Assembly (NCBI RefSeq): GCF_001540865.1
Contig: NC_033635.1
Span: 7,437,324-7,501,323, forward strand
Origin: Ananas comosus
Lineage: Eukaryota; Streptophyta; Magnoliopsida; Poales; Bromeliaceae
Length of the DNA stretch: 64,000 bases
Direction: 5' to 3'
Positions 47,085 through 60,491 of the stretch are shown piece by piece. The notes below the pieces were generated by a model, which worked only from the letters and a program-made list of their open reading frames with translations, was not told where the DNA came from and did no database searches. Numbering within the stretch: the first letter of the stretch is position 1; each line of letters opens with the position of its first letter. Position numbers and translations under genes: made by a program.

Positions 47085-47650
47085 GCGGTCGGCCGGAGGA
47101 ACCGTTCCGAGAGGTCGGAGGTGCGGCGCGGTCGGGCTGAATCGGTGCGCAGCGTGAGATCCTCCCCAACGCCCTTCGGGTTCGGCTTCCCGGCGACGCA
47201 GCGGAGCGGAGGAGGTCGGGTACGTGCGCGAGAGGCGAGGAAGGCGATTGCCACGGGTGGGCGCGCGCGTTGAAGCGGCCCTTCGGCTCCGCACGTGTCT
47301 GGCCCAGGAGGTCAGCGGCGCGGCGCGCGCAGGATGCGGGGACGCGCCGCGGCGTAGTTGCCGGATGTCGCTGGGCGATTGGGGCGCACGGTCCGAATAA
47401 GCGCTGTGACGCAGGTTCGAGTGGCTCGCTGGTTACCAGGTAGCAGCAGGACGGGTACGGCGGGTTGGTGCCGGGCGCAGGCGAGGAGCGGAGTATGGCT
47501 CGCGAGTATGATGCTCAAAGGTGAAAACTTCCTTCGCATTTGCCAAGTCGGAGGAGAGGGTGGCCGGAGAGGCAAGAGAGAGTCAGGGGCTTTCGCGTCG
47601 AGCGCACCGGCGGCGGCTGCTCACGGGTTGAGGCATGGACGGTGCTGGCG
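47085..47650. other. GC-rich block, unidentified
   Basis: About 565 bp much richer in G and C than its surroundings, with CpG kept (cgcgcgcg, gcggcg). The longest ORFs on both strands are low-complexity Arg/Ala/Gly/Pro and lack a recognisable domain. I could not match it to rRNA, to ITS sequence or to the elements here. Confidence 0.4.
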
Positions 47651-50600
47651 CTAGGTTATTAATGTAAAGTGGGAGTCCAAAGTATAGGAAACCTATTTGC
47701 CATTTTTTCAAGTGTCTTGCGAGAACCCCTCAAAGTTCTATATTTACAGTCCACCCCCTCCTGATGTGTTATCGGTTAGTCATCACGTCGAATCGCGCAA
47801 GACCACGCAATAAATATTAGACCTTTTCCGAAGATTCGATTTTCCAACTTGGATGTACTACATTTCACAATTTTCCGAAGATCCGTCAGTGGTACTTTGA
47901 TCCGGACTAGCTTGCGGGTTCAAGTTAACGTGGTCGAACTCTGATTTTTTCATCAATTTGTCAGGGATGTCGCGACCGGACCATCCGCTCTTAATTAATT
48001 CATTATTCACGATTACTAATGTGTAATACCATATAACTGCGCAGGATATTGATTCCTACCATGTAGGACCCGATACATTTTAACGTACTCAGGTCCAAGA
48101 CGGGCGCGACAGAAGCTTGAATGCACGAAAGACAAGAGCGAAAACTCTCTTTTCGTAAACTCCTTTTTCTCAAAAATCGTGCATCAGATCTGAAAATCTC
48201 GTCGTGCCATTGGTTCCAAACTGCACGACGAACGAGTATTGGACCTATGAACGATTCCGATACGGCGAACTCTACTCCGTGCTTGTCGGAAACGGATTTC
48301 TAGCACTTAAGTGAAAACTATAATCGCGTCCAATTCTCCATTTTAGCTTCATTTTTCCTGAATTGACGATGCTTATGTAATTATTAACTACTTATTTTTC
48401 AACAGAGAGTTTGTTCACTGTAAAAATCTCATTCTTTATTACTAAATACCTCGACATAAAGCTCCAATCCGTCTTCGTCTCTCAGATCTCCCAAGATTAT
48501 TCCTTCTGATCTACCGGTTGTACTCAACGCTTTAGCTTTGGACCTGTCGTTTTTCACGAACACCGCGCTTAGGACACAAGCACCCATTTAAAATATCTCT
48601 GAAGAAAATACTTGTTAATATAAATATTCCATTAAAAATTAAGAATCATTATATTTTTTTTTAATACAAAAAATCCATTGATTTTATAAGAACCTTAAGA
48701 GATATTCTATAGAAACATGAACTAATCATCAACAAATCAGGCAAACAATCTTTTCAGGAAATTGAAAACTTAGGTTTGAATATGAACCTAATATTTGTTC
48801 CAAAACAAGAAATACTATGAGAAATATGAACAACCGTTCAATACAATTATCGAGCTAACATGATCTTTCAGCAAGATCTCTAAATCAAGATTAAAAATCT
48901 GACGAACCATTTCGGAAGTATATATACAAATCACAAATCCGAAATCATACTCAAATTCGGTGTTAAATATGAGAATTGAGAGGAAATGCTTTTGAGCAAG
49001 AAAGGCAAGAGAAAAACAGGAAATTGGATGCTAACACGAGCAAAACCCTTTTGGTCGGCGAGGACCGCTTCTCGCCTGGACGGTCCAAGCCTTAATTTTT
49101 AAAATTTTTAAATGAGCTTCAATTCCAGAATATTGAGACTGTAAGTATGTCACATTTCAACATCAAAATAACCATTTCCAGCTCCAAACTTCAATGAGGT
49201 TCATAAATAAATTTTTGAAAATCATCTCAGGATATTTCAATTTACATATTTGACCGATATATCCAATGATATGCTAGATACATATAAATAAAATTCACTA
49301 TGCAATCTAGAATTTGTATATGTTGCATCATATTTTTAAGAAAATGAATAAAATTCTCCGTTGTGAATAACTATATGTTCAAATTGATTTATGCACATAT
49401 TCGAGAAGAGTGCTTTTGAGCATTTTTATTTTACAGTCACTTATTACCTACAAAATGTTATAGCTCTTTGAGCATATTATTTTTACATGTTTTTCATTGG
49501 AAGTACTTTTTTGTCTTACATAGATACTTTAATCAATTGTAGAGATAACATGACGAGACGACCGGTGGTAGCTCTTTCTCTATGGTGTAGTGTCCTCCAA
49601 GCGATGAACTCTTTCACTTGATTAAATTTATAGCTAAATGGAAGAACTCCCCTAATTATGTGACTCATCAATATGATTTATCGCAATTTCAAAAAAACAG
49701 AAGATTTTATCATCTAAACTAATAGTCAAACAAACATTGCAACATTAGTTCAAGATGAGGTGCTGAATTTATTATTGCATGTCTTTCATGATTATCGTTC
49801 AAAAATTATGTCATAGAGGTAACGCCTGACGTGACATCAGATTAATATGATAATTCAGCAACAATCATCTCCCAATGCATATTATTCCGAAATGCAGCTC
49901 AAACACCGAAATATTGCAATAAAATGCACAGCACATTACTATGGTCAATAAAATATTAGATTGAGGTTCATTACAATTACTCTTTTAATGAGAAACGCTT
50001 TTGATCCGAAAGTTTGGTTAAATATCTGCAAGTTGATTTTCAGTTGAATGTAGTCAGTTGTAAAACGTTATTCAACCAGTTCTCTTAAAGTGATACCTTA
50101 GTTTTAAGATGTTTGTCGAGAATGTAAACCGTTTTAGAAAATTATTGCCTTTTGGCACGGTAATGTAAGGGTAGTGGAGGAATCCTGTCGTAGTAAGTTT
50201 CATCAGATTAATAGCTAGAGAACTTCTGGCCGAATTTACTCACTCTTTTGCAGTGGAAATGGAATCAATTTTGTTCTTATGTGCCAAGCGGACACAATTC
50301 CCAATGTTAAAACAAGTCATATTACTTTTCGATATCTGCGGACCGCACTAGCGCTCTATACATTAATAAGAGATGTTCCCATAGTATACCAAGCCATACC
50401 GTTGTTCCTTTAACTACGATATCCTTTAATTTTCAGATTTATTCCTTAGTTGCTGATACAGCCACAATCAACACTAAACAATATCTGGTTCTTTATCGCA
50501 GTCAGTACCTAGGTACAATCATCTTCTGTATTGTTTTCGACTTGCTTTGATTCAATCCGTCCTTTTTGCTTGTACCCATGGTGTCAAAACTTTGCGTGGT

Positions 50601-53600
50601 CAATCAATTTCTTAATAGTCCTTTGTACGTGGTCTGAGCAATGACTCTGATCTTTATTGGTTAATTGAATCTAAGGAATTAATTAAGCTCCCTCTCTATA
50701 TCTCAAATCGCTGTTCTTTAAATTTGCAAAATCAGCGTCATCCTTATCTTTAGAGCCCAAAAACTATGTCATCAATATATTTGACCCAAATAAATTATTC
50801 GTTCAAGTGTTTTACAAAATTCATCTTGCTCCCCTCTGTTATAGCCTTTTCAAAGATATTTTGTCAGCGTTCGTACCATGTCGCGGAGATTATTTTAGTC
50901 CTAAAGTGCCTTTTTCAGTCGTAAAAACGTTTTGGAAATTTGGTCTATAAACGTTGATTGTTCAACATAAATTCCTTCTTTAAAACATTAGAAAACGCCT
51001 TTTGAGCATCTTTGAAAGAGCGTGATTTAAATGCAAGACTTATTGACATAGTACGAATAGATTCAAGACGGGACCGAGCAAAGGTTCATCGTAAGTCTAT
51101 TCCCCATTTGTGAGTCCCCTGGCCACAAGTCCTCGCTTTGTTCGGTCATAGTACTCTTATTTTTTTATTCTTAAAAATCCATTTGTACTAATAATTGTGT
51201 TGTTGATAAGGACGTAGCACCATTCATAATATTCGACAATATTGACCAGTTCTGCTTGCATGGCATTATCCATTTCTCACAAAAGCTTCGTCGACATTCT
51301 TTCGGCTCGATCAAAGAACTAGTTGAATTCAATGTAAATGACTTTTTCGCACACCAATTAAGATCCCCATTTCATTTTGATAAAGGATGATCATCTTGAC
51401 TCTGTCAGGGTGAGTTAGGGAGATATGCTTAGGATTCAGAAGGATGTTTTGTGATTCAGTATGATCATTTAATGCATATTTTCAAAGATTCATTGAATTA
51501 TCAAGGTAGAACACATCTTCACAGGAATACAACGAGAATTCATGATCATTATTATTCATCAAAGATTAGAGAACATTACAGAAGAACTTACGAAAGCTTT
51601 TATCTACTTTTATATTGATAGACTCTATTACTTATTGATCGTAAATGTAGCCGATAAGCACGTTGTCAGTAGAATAACAAGATTGCCTTCGTCACTGCGG
51701 GAGTCAATTTTCAAGATTCACACTCCGAAGGATAAAAATTACTCTCTGAGGACAGAAAGATTTAAGTTTGTTTACTCAAGCCAAGTTATAGGCGATTCAT
51801 TGCCGAGCACATATATCCGATATAACTAATGACTTAATGTTGCGAGCCCAAAAATGATAGTCAATTTTTTACTATGAAGTAACACGAGCATCTCCTGTAC
51901 AACCCGTTCTTGCGTTCAACCACTCGTTTGTTGGTTATAGGGGGCGAGATTCATGTTTTTACATTGAAACCAGAATCACAATTTAGAATTTATATTCCCC
52001 TATGCTTCGAATTCTGTACAATTTTATCATTTTGGTCAGTCATAAGGACGAAACAGATTATCCCAAAAAGAATAAAAGTATAGCTTTTTTTGTAAGAAGG
52101 CACTCATACAAAGCGATAATATCATCACAATAAGCAGATATAATATATTACCAAACTATTGATCTTAGATGTCATCAGTAATGTGAGTACTTAAGGTTAT
52201 TTCCCTAAGTGGTTCAAGGTCTTATGTGTGCTTAGTTTTGTTTCCCATTGGTCCCAACACAAGTTTTTTAAAATCATCTTAGGTACTTATACTCTTTTGT
52301 ATCTTGGGCTCCTTAAAGTTTATTTGACCTAGTCGTCTGCATATAAGTTCATTTCTTATCGCGTAGTTATAATTTATTGGACAACTCTGAATCATAAAAA
52401 TTTTCTGAGAATCTAATGCTCTTTATACGTATTGTTCATCAGAGTTAAATGGATTCTTATCAGAAATCCAAAACATCATTACACGTTGGTTATCTACGAG
52501 ATTAGTTGAGCCCTCAACATAAAAGACATCTTTCAACGTGAGGCCCTTGAGATGCACGTTACTTTTCCAACATGGTTTGCGATCGACGTTCCCCAAAACA
52601 ACAGTCCTCCGGAGATTTTGTTCCAAAGAAGTAACCTTTTTATTCCTGTCATGTGTGACGGGAACAAACATCTCATATACCTGGTGCATTATTATAAGAT
52701 TAGCGAATGTGATGTATGCATGGGTTTACTTTTGCACCAACTTACGTGTCGTGTGTCAGTTCGTTGCTTTGGTTATGCTGATTGTCGACGTTTGGGAATT
52801 GACTTCTTCTATTCCTCTTCTTTGTTTCAATTGCGGTTTTTTTGTATACCAACCTTCTTTGGCAGTTGATTTTTAGATATGATATTCTTCATGAATATGT
52901 TTTTGATTCAAGGGTGTATTGCGCTCTCTCCCCTTTTTTGCGATTTTTTATTGCTAAAGCCAAATATGAAATTTATTTAGGTTGATTGTTTTGAGAGGAA
53001 CGAATACCATGAGCTTAAGAACAGCATAATGAGTCCCATCTTTCTTTGCTGTTTGTCACTAGGTCCTTCTACCCATCCAATTTTTGTTTGACAGGGCATC
53101 TTGTCGAGTAGTTTATCTTGATCCGACGATATTGGTTTCAAATCTGATTATTGTAATATCGTGTGTTGAATTCATATTTGTTCTCTTTCTGGATTCTGGT
53201 GAAAAGTGATGTTCTCCATTGAGTCTCGTTTCCTTTTCTAGAGTAAGACACTTCTGTCATAGATTATAGCTTTGTCAATACATCTATTCTGTTCTAATCC
53301 TTTGTTAGAGCGCATTTTGAATTTTGTTCAATCTTAGGCTTCCCCGTGTTTTGTATGTGTTACATTTCTTGATTCAAATAACATTGTATATTTGTGACAT
53401 TTCTCTTCATCCGTTCTTCATCTGATGATTTCTCGAGATGACTTCTCTTTTAGATTCATCGAGACCGACGGCAGATTAACACTGAGTTTGAATCCTGTTG
53501 CATTAGTGTCGTGCTTTACTCCTCTTCACATCGAAGTGATCGTCAATGAGATGTCGTTCCGTATAGTTGATCGCTTCTTTCTTCAACACTTTTTTTAGGA

Positions 53601-54761
53601 CAGTCAGGATCGATAGGCCAATATGCTAAATTGTAGCATTAATTTGACCTTCCGTTCTTCTTTTGGAGTCTGTTGAGTTATAGATTTTCCTGTATTTTGA
53701 TGGGAGACGAGCGAACCCTTTATATTTTTGTCTTGAAGAAGTAGGATTGCGAGCATTTTTTCTAGTTGATGAAACTCTTGTTAGACGTCGTAGTTGCTTT
53801 TCCATATCTCCAGGCTTTTGCTCCGACTTGGAATCTGATGAGTTAAATGACATTCCTTTTGTTATTTTAGCCTCCCTGAGTTTTAGAAAACTTGGAAGAA
53901 CGGAATTAGAGAATGTCGTTCATAGTTTGAAGGCACCTTTAATTTATTATACCTTGAGTTCATCTAGGATGTGTGACCGTTCATCTGCCCTTATACGGAA
54001 TTCGGGAGGTTATCAAATTTTATCGAACATTTTGGAATTCGGGAATTTCCGCCACTTAGACAGAGTGTTTACAATGTCTGCAACGTGTATTACTCGTAAA
54101 ATATGTTTTATATACGATGATATATTACTAGAAGCATTTGCATTTTGAATCTTAAAGCTTTACATCAGTGTGTACTGAAGTTCCAAATTTCTTTGGCAAT
54201 TTCGCACGCCAACAGCGAGAAATTCTGTTATTTAAAGCATTGAATAAGTCATTGATACTCTTTTTCATTGAACGAAGATATTCATTTCCTTTTCCTTTTA
54301 TCTAGGTTCGGAACGGTAACATGCCGACAATTGTTAGGATGTTTCTCATTCAATGTGCTGCCACTCGCTCTTCTATACAAAGATCCTCATACGGCTTTAC
54401 AATAAGGTAGTAGGTGCCATTCGAAGAGCGGGGTCGATTGATTTACCCTCACCATTACACCTATACCGTCTTGATTACATTGTTCAGATCGGTTGGACCA
54501 GCTAACCATTAATCCCAAGTGACTGTTAGATACGCAACAATTCACTTCATATAGTTACAGAAACCGCCTCGGTTCGATTATGATCTGGCCACCTGTGGCC
54601 TACCTTTCGAAATGACTCGGCACACCGCTCACGCGCATTTCACTGACTCTTGCCACATGCCTTCGCCACGGGCAGGATGCCTGGCCTTTATGCCACAATC
54701 CCCTCGCACTGCACAATTTGAGCATTCTATCGAACTCGTGACCTTCTTTGATTACACTTGA
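47651..54761 (-). pseudogene. Degraded internal region of Sirevirus P
   Basis: Minus-strand relative of A, recognisable in the same order. Env-like N-terminus near 48560-48450, spacer with the palindrome relic near 49045-49080 and the gtagctctttctc block near 49560-49620. RNase H end near 49985-50120, RT start near 50920-51110. Pre-integrase region at 52423-52689 (LKGLTLKDVFYVEGSTNLVDNQ on the minus strand), gag-like basic region at 53626-53853. Small indels and substitutions are everywhere and no frame longer than about 110 codons survives. The part left of about 48100 is not assignable with confidence. Confidence 0.75.
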
Positions 54762-55959
54762 AGATCATGATCCCGAATCTAGAAAGGTATACGTAACTAG
54801 AGGGGGTGATAGTGTTTATCGGCAAACTCAAAAATCTGAGCAATAAACAAGTGAGCGGAAAATAAAACAGCACACCGAGAATTTAACGTGGGAAAACTCC
54901 AATTCGGAGTGAAAAACCCACGGGACCGATCACGCGAAGAAAATCCACTAGGAAAACTTGAGTACAAGTGATTTTGATAAAAATACACGACTCAATTTAT
55001 CGATTTCTTGTTGATGGTGATCTTCGCCGGTCCTCGATCGATAGGAATCCACCAATCGACCTTGCTGCACCTCCTCGTAGCGTCAACGCCTCAATTCCTC
55101 GAAGCGTCCACCGAATCCTCGGCTTCACGCGAGATCCACACGTCGAACCTCCTTCCGGAGCTTGTAGAATCGAAGATTTGTGATGATTTAACCTTTGAAT
55201 ACCATAAGCTATGAGGGTTCACCTTTAATCAAAAATCTACTTGATTCTCGTATGAGTTCTCGAGTAAAAACGAAGAATCAAGCCGATTGTTGATTGTTAG
55301 AAACTCGTTATGTGAATCGAAGCATTGAAACGGAAAAAAATAAGTTTCTAGGGTTTAGAATCTGTAAATATTCAAAGCCTTAAACTTTTAGATGACCCAC
55401 ATAGCTTATTTATATGTTTAGAAGACTTAGAAGTAGACTAGGATTGCAAAAAGTCCTTTTTAAAAACCTGTGTCGTCCTCAGAGACCGGTCTTCTCGAGG
55501 AGACCGGTCTGTGAGAGACCGGTCTCTCAAGTGAGGAACCGGTCCCTCATTGCGTGACCAAAATCACAACGTTCGAGAACCGGTCTCTCAAGCTTGAGAC
55601 CGGTCCCTTGCTGTGCGACAGAAATACCAAGGTTCAGGAACCGGTCTCTCACCACAGGGGACCGGTTGCATCAAGGTTCACGCAGTGAGGACCTTAGGGG
55701 AACCGGTCTCTTGACCTCAGGGACCGGTCCCTGAACACAGAAAAGTTCAGTAAAGTATTTTTAAAGCAATCTAAGCCTTCTGAACTTATTCTAATCAAAT
55801 AACTTCATCACAAATGATCTTTTCTTCATACCTTAGGTGCTAAACTTTACGAGTGAGTCTTTTTCCTTCAATTTAGATCTTTTCTTCAATCTTCTGCAAT
55901 CAACTTTTCAAGACTCCATTCAACATTACGAAATCCGCCAACCTATAAAATCCTTAACA
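54762..55959 (-). repeat. LTR of Sirevirus P (A family)
   Basis: Right edge ccttaaca at 55952-55959, the inverse of tgttaagg. The left part follows the A LTR end (14691-15075) closely down to about 54800, then becomes noisy. About 1.2 kb; the only nearly complete A-family LTR in the window. Contains a palindrome array at 55465-55735. Confidence 0.87.
55465..55735. repeat. ACCGGT palindrome array, Sirevirus A/P LTR
   Basis: About ten units, e.g. gagaccggtctc and gaaccggtccct, in the first half of the LTR on the element strand. Confidence 0.88.
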
Positions 55960-56144
55960 AGGGACCGATCCCCGAGAGCAAAATTTTCGGGATTTCTCCA
56001 GAATTGCAGTTTTACTCTCTCGGGTCCCTTTACACTTCATATATAGGCTTCAATGCACTTTTAGCCTATAGTAACTCATTCCTTTTCGCGTTCCGCTCAT
56101 TTCGACCGAACTCGGCACGACTTACGGGGAAGTGGTATGTTACA
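55960..56144 (-). repeat. Gypsy LTR end fragment
   Basis: Begins inside a palindrome unit (gggaccgatccccgagag) and ends ggtatgttaca, like the ends of the other Gypsy LTRs. Cut on the left by the P LTR. Confidence 0.6.
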
Positions 56145-56217
56145 CTCAGCTTCCTCCCGCTAAGACCGTCCTCGGGTTTACTCCAACCCGTAATGCAAAA
56201 CTCTGGAGAGCATCGCC

Positions 56218-56239
56218 CGAGGGGGAGCGACCGCCCTCG
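56218..56239 (-). other. Conserved LTR stem-loop 1 (I')
   Basis: Same as in LTR I: arms cgaggg/ccctcg, loop agcga, one bulge. Confidence 0.68.
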
Positions 56240-57614
56240 AGCACGGAGCTCATAGCAAGTATGATTGAATCCTTAACTCTAAGGATTATAAGTTCAATCA
56301 TGTCATTACACTAACTCTAGTGTTCTTTTCATCACTTTATGTTGCTAACTCTAGCAATCTTGGTTCTTTACATTTCTTTACTTTTGGCTATCTCTAGCAA
56401 TCATGTTCTTTACTCTTTGCATGTTCTTTATGCCCCACTTTACATTAACTTTAGTCATTGCCATTACTCTTTACATCACATTGATTCTTTGCCTCACACT
56501 AACTCTAGTGTCACTTTACTTTATATTATCGAATGCCACTCGATCTATGTCTCATTGTGTCACTCTGTTCTTTTGCCTCACTTTGGTGCTCACATTTTAT
56601 CTCATGCATACATATAGGGCGAAACATTCATAGGAGTTCTTGACCATCTCATTAGGCAAATTGTACTCACAATATGCAACATCACATTACTCTCATCATA
56701 TTTACCTTACAATGCATGCAACAATGTATATAACATATGCTCAATTGAATGACACATTAGGCATAGAAGGAAGTTCAACGAGTTTGGATAGCACCACCCA
56801 CCTCGTAGGTTCTCAAAGGTGCTACGGTGATTTTCTTGGGATTTTTTAGCTTCTTAGTTCGTCACCTGCGGTAAAACGAAGCCTTATTAGGCCATTTTAC
56901 TCATATCTTTACATTAGTTTTTCATAACGTTAATCCGAGCGCACCAACGCGTCGGAAATACCCCCAATTAGGTTTCTAGAGGGTCAATTTTACTTTGAAT
57001 CCCTTACAAGCAAAAGCTCCAATTTGGGTGCCCTAGCTCTATAGCATATATCAAACCTAGGGTTTGATCTCATTGGGAAGTAAAAGAAGCTTCAATCTAC
57101 TCTAGGAAGTCCATTAAAACCATTCTTTGCTTAACCCAAATCCTAGTTTGGATTCTACTGTGAGAGGGGTTGAAGCTTTCCTCTAAGCTTCACCTCTACA
57201 CTCAATCCATGGTTTTGATCTCAAAGAAGCAAAAGAAAGCTTCAAATACTCTAAAGGTTCTATAAAAATCATTCTTAGCTTAATCCAAACCCTAGTTTGG
57301 GTTTTACCATGATTAGGGTTCAAGCTTACCTCTAAGCTTGCTCCTATGTTGCTCCAAAAAGGAAGAAGAGGAGGTAGCTTTACTCCTTAGCTTCTCCTTC
57401 ACCTTCTTTCTCCTTTTCTTCTTCTTCTTTTCCTTTCTTTTCTTTGCCTTCTTCTCCTCCTCCTTGTCTTCTAGAGAGAGAAGAGAGGGAGTGTGTGAGG
57501 GAGAGAATGAGGGAAAAAGCCCTCAAAGCCCTCCACTTAACCATTGGGTTGCATAAATGCAAATAGGCCCCTCAACTTTCACTTTATTGAACTGCCCAGA
57601 CTGGGCAGATTTCG

Positions 57615-57850
57615 GGTTCGGAGACCGATCTCCCCGACTTGGGACCGGTCCCAAAGAGCTGTCCCGACGGGCAGCCAAGGCTACGCGCGACGCAACCGGT
57701 CTCTCCCCCAGAGGGACCGGCCTCTCGGGGACCGGTCTCTCCCCGCAGGGACCGGTTCCTGAGAGCTGGTTTTCTGGGACTTAGCCGATTTTTCGGCCTT
57801 TTCACTTGGCACGCGTTCGGGGACCGGTCTCTCCCCGCAGGGACCGGTTC
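57615..57850. repeat. ACCGGT palindrome array, LTR I'
   Basis: Units ggaccggtctctccccgcag and ggaccggttcc repeated, near the LTR start on the element strand. Confidence 0.85.
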
Positions 57851-58026
57851 CCGAGAGCTGAAAAACTGCAGTTTGCAGATTTTTAATTCTTTAGCTCTCG
57901 AAAACCATCCACAACTCACTTTTAATCATTTTAACACCTTCGGACTTTCCGAAGTGTACCATCCTCGTACTTTGGTCACTTTGACTAAAGTTCGACATTT
58001 ATTTTCTGAGCTTTCGATATATTACA

Positions 58027-59577
58027 CGACGACCGGTCCCAGGTCGGGGAGACCGGTCCCTCACTGCGAAAATTGCCCAGTCTGGGCAGTGCACTGGAAA
58101 TAAAGTGCGAGGCCTTAAATGCAATTGTTACAACACTTCACATGGCCCATCCTCTCTCCCTTCACAGCCATTTCACTCTCCATCTCATTTCCCTCTCTTT
58201 CTCCCTCTAGAACCCTAGCTCTAGAGCTTGGAGAAGAAGAAGAAGAAGCTTGGGGAGTGGACCTTGGAGGCCTTGGTGGGTTCTACAAGCTCTCCTACAA
58301 GAAGAACTTCGAGGGGCTTTGGGCTAAGGTAAGGTTTTGGTACAAATGAGTCTAGGGTTTGGTTTTGATCCCTAAGATTTGGAGTTTGGGTTGTTTTTAG
58401 CCTTGGAAACCTCCTACAAGCTTTGGACTCCATGGACCCCATGTGAGCTCAAGTGCTCACATGGTGGATTGATAGGGTTCACTTTAGAAGCCCTAGGATT
58501 GGTTCCAAAAGCTTGGAAACCATGTTAGAGAATCTCTTAGATGGTCCTAAGCTATTATTTGCTTAGGGATGAGATCAATCCAAGAGGCAAACCCTAGATG
58601 ACATTGTTAGGGCATGGATTTTGGGGCTTTTGCCCTAGAATTTTTCGGGGACGAATTGGCCCTGTAGAAACCTAATTGGGGGTGTCCTCGACGCGTGGGA
58701 CAACTCCGTTTAACGTTACGAAAATATTTAAATATAGTTCATGTACAAAGGGCCTAATTTGGGCACTTTCTTGGTTGTAGTACGCAAAACCGGCCATCAT
58801 TAAAGTGTCGAGTTCGCCTTCTTAAACCTTCAAAGGTGGGGGGTGCACGCCAGAATCGTTGGATTCCCTCCTATATCTGTTTCCCTTTTGTTGAGCATAA
58901 TATTGTATAGTCACTCATGCATGTTAGGGTTAAGTTTCATGTGAATCTTGGTTTGTGATCATTTTTATGTTTCTAACGCACTTGAACTTAGTAAATGAGG
59001 GAACCAAAATGGACATGTATAGTAGAACCCTAATGATGGCATGGAAGTGAGACTTGGACTTTGATTATAGTAAACAAAGGTGACATTGACAATAGAGACA
59101 AGATTGGCATCGAGAGATGAACCGTTGAACGTCGTTTAACTATAGTGACATAGTGATATGAACACTAGGTAGAAACCTATTGTGAAAAGAGCATTGAGAT
59201 TGGTGGTCATGTATCCTCTATGTGAGGATTGGATCGATACTCACGATATGTCTTGACTTGAGGGAGGTAGCTCCCCCTCAGGCGGTGCGCTCCGGAGTTG
59301 GTCACCACTGGGCGTGGTAAAGTCCCCCCAGAGGACAGTCCCTAGGGTGGTTCGAGTCCTCCGTTATTAACGGATTTGGGTTGTGAGTTATTGGGGTTAA
59401 CAAGGTTAACCGGTAAGATTGGGTAAAAAGCAAAAGTACTTTCATGAATTGAGCATGCATGCATTTCCATTATCGCATTGATTATATATCCGCTGACTTC
59501 TTTCTTGCAGGCATAGTATTAGTTGCATTAGTACTGGTTACTTCCCTTTCCTTTGTTATACTTATGCCTGGATAGAC
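58027..59577 (+). repeat. LTR Q (B-like family, plus orientation, partial)
   Basis: Starts within two palindrome units (gaccggtcccaggtcgggga, gaccggtccctc at 58030-58060). Its later part parallels the inverse of LTR B: stem-loop 1 and gggttaacaaggttaaccgg. It is cut at 59577 by LTR R. The EEEEA-rich ORF near 58220 is a translated purine run. Confidence 0.65.
59259..59280 (+). other. Conserved LTR stem-loop 1 (Q)
   Basis: Arms tgaggg/ccctca, bulged a, inner gg/cc, loop tagct. Against LTR I (cgaggg/ccctcg), the closing pair is T-A instead of C-G. Confidence 0.68.
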
Positions 59578-60021
59578 TGTCACGCCCGGGTACCAGCGGA
59601 AGCATATCCGGTACGTACACAGACCCGCCATACACCTGCAGTATATAAGGCGTCTACAAGAAGCAAGTCGATAGGAGAAAACATAGAGAAAATCCTATCC
59701 TGATATTAGAGCAAAGTATAAGTCCAAATATTATCAACAGAGGAACAAAGAGTAACCAAACCAAGATCTCGACATCATAGAGAAGAAAAACAAACTATAA
59801 CCTCTGGAACCAAGCAGTAAATATACATCATAGACTACTCAAAATACATATACAATGGTAGTCACTCTATACACTAGGACATCACCCTCGGCCGTAGCCC
59901 GAGTAGCAAGGTGATCAACTAGCAACCTCCTAGCAATGTCTAGTTAGACGCGACTCTCTTGCCACGATCCCTAGCCTCTCCTGTAGATGGCTCTGTAAAA
60001 ACAACCATCAAAAGGGCGTGA

Positions 60022-60040
60022 GAACTATTAACAATAGTTT
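60022..60040 (-). other. Conserved LTR stem-loop 2 (R)
   Basis: Arms gaactatt/aatagttt, 3-nt loop. Confidence 0.62.
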
Positions 60041-60465
60041 CCAGTGGGTAAGCCGCCAGCCTCGGCGAATTACACCACTAGGCTCATGATGTACTAAATG
60101 AAAGTAAAAGCGATACTTGCATGATATATATATACAATGCTAATAGGTAATAGGCATGTAATCAACATGTAATTCATGATTTCTGCAGTAATGAACCAAC
60201 TAAATAATAGAAGCATCACAACTACTATAAATATGAACATAAACATGGATGTGTAAATAAATACTGTACACTATAACTGATGAGCATTCATTGTTGTCCT
60301 TGTCATTTAGTACTTTCATTTCATTCATAAGGACCTACCCAAGATAGTCCAGCTTGCGCCGTGCCTAATGGCCCCGTGGTAGTATACACTCCCTACGGCA
60401 ATCCACTTCGGCACCCAATCCCGCACGGGCGAGCAACTGTCGCGTAGGCCAACTCCGGAGTGCCG

Positions 60466-60491
60466 GCTTGTAGGGAGCTACCGTCACAAGC
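60466..60491 (-). other. Conserved LTR stem-loop 1 (R)
   Basis: Outer arms gcttgt/acaagc, loop agcta, one inner mismatch (aggg against ccgt). Confidence 0.6.

Larger units (their letters stand above)
56145..58026 (-). repeat. LTR I' (I family, lacks its tgtcacg end)
   Basis: Matches LTR I from 34628 on, including stem-loop 1 at 56218-56239, and ends tcgatatattaca. It keeps the 750-bp part that J/K replaced in I, with a palindrome array at 57615-57850. The abrupt start next to another LTR end at 56144 points to recombination. Confidence 0.78.

Noticed and set aside
46899..47294. Several ORFs spanning the N gap
   Set aside because: They consist largely of unknown residues from the 100 Ns and GC-rich sequence.
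47085..47650. rRNA or ITS sequence
   Set aside because: GC-rich and superficially similar, but I could not place any conserved rRNA core sequence in it.
52538..52876. 112-codon plus-strand ORF
   Set aside because: It is antisense to the degraded pre-integrase region of P, which reads as Copia pol on the minus strand.
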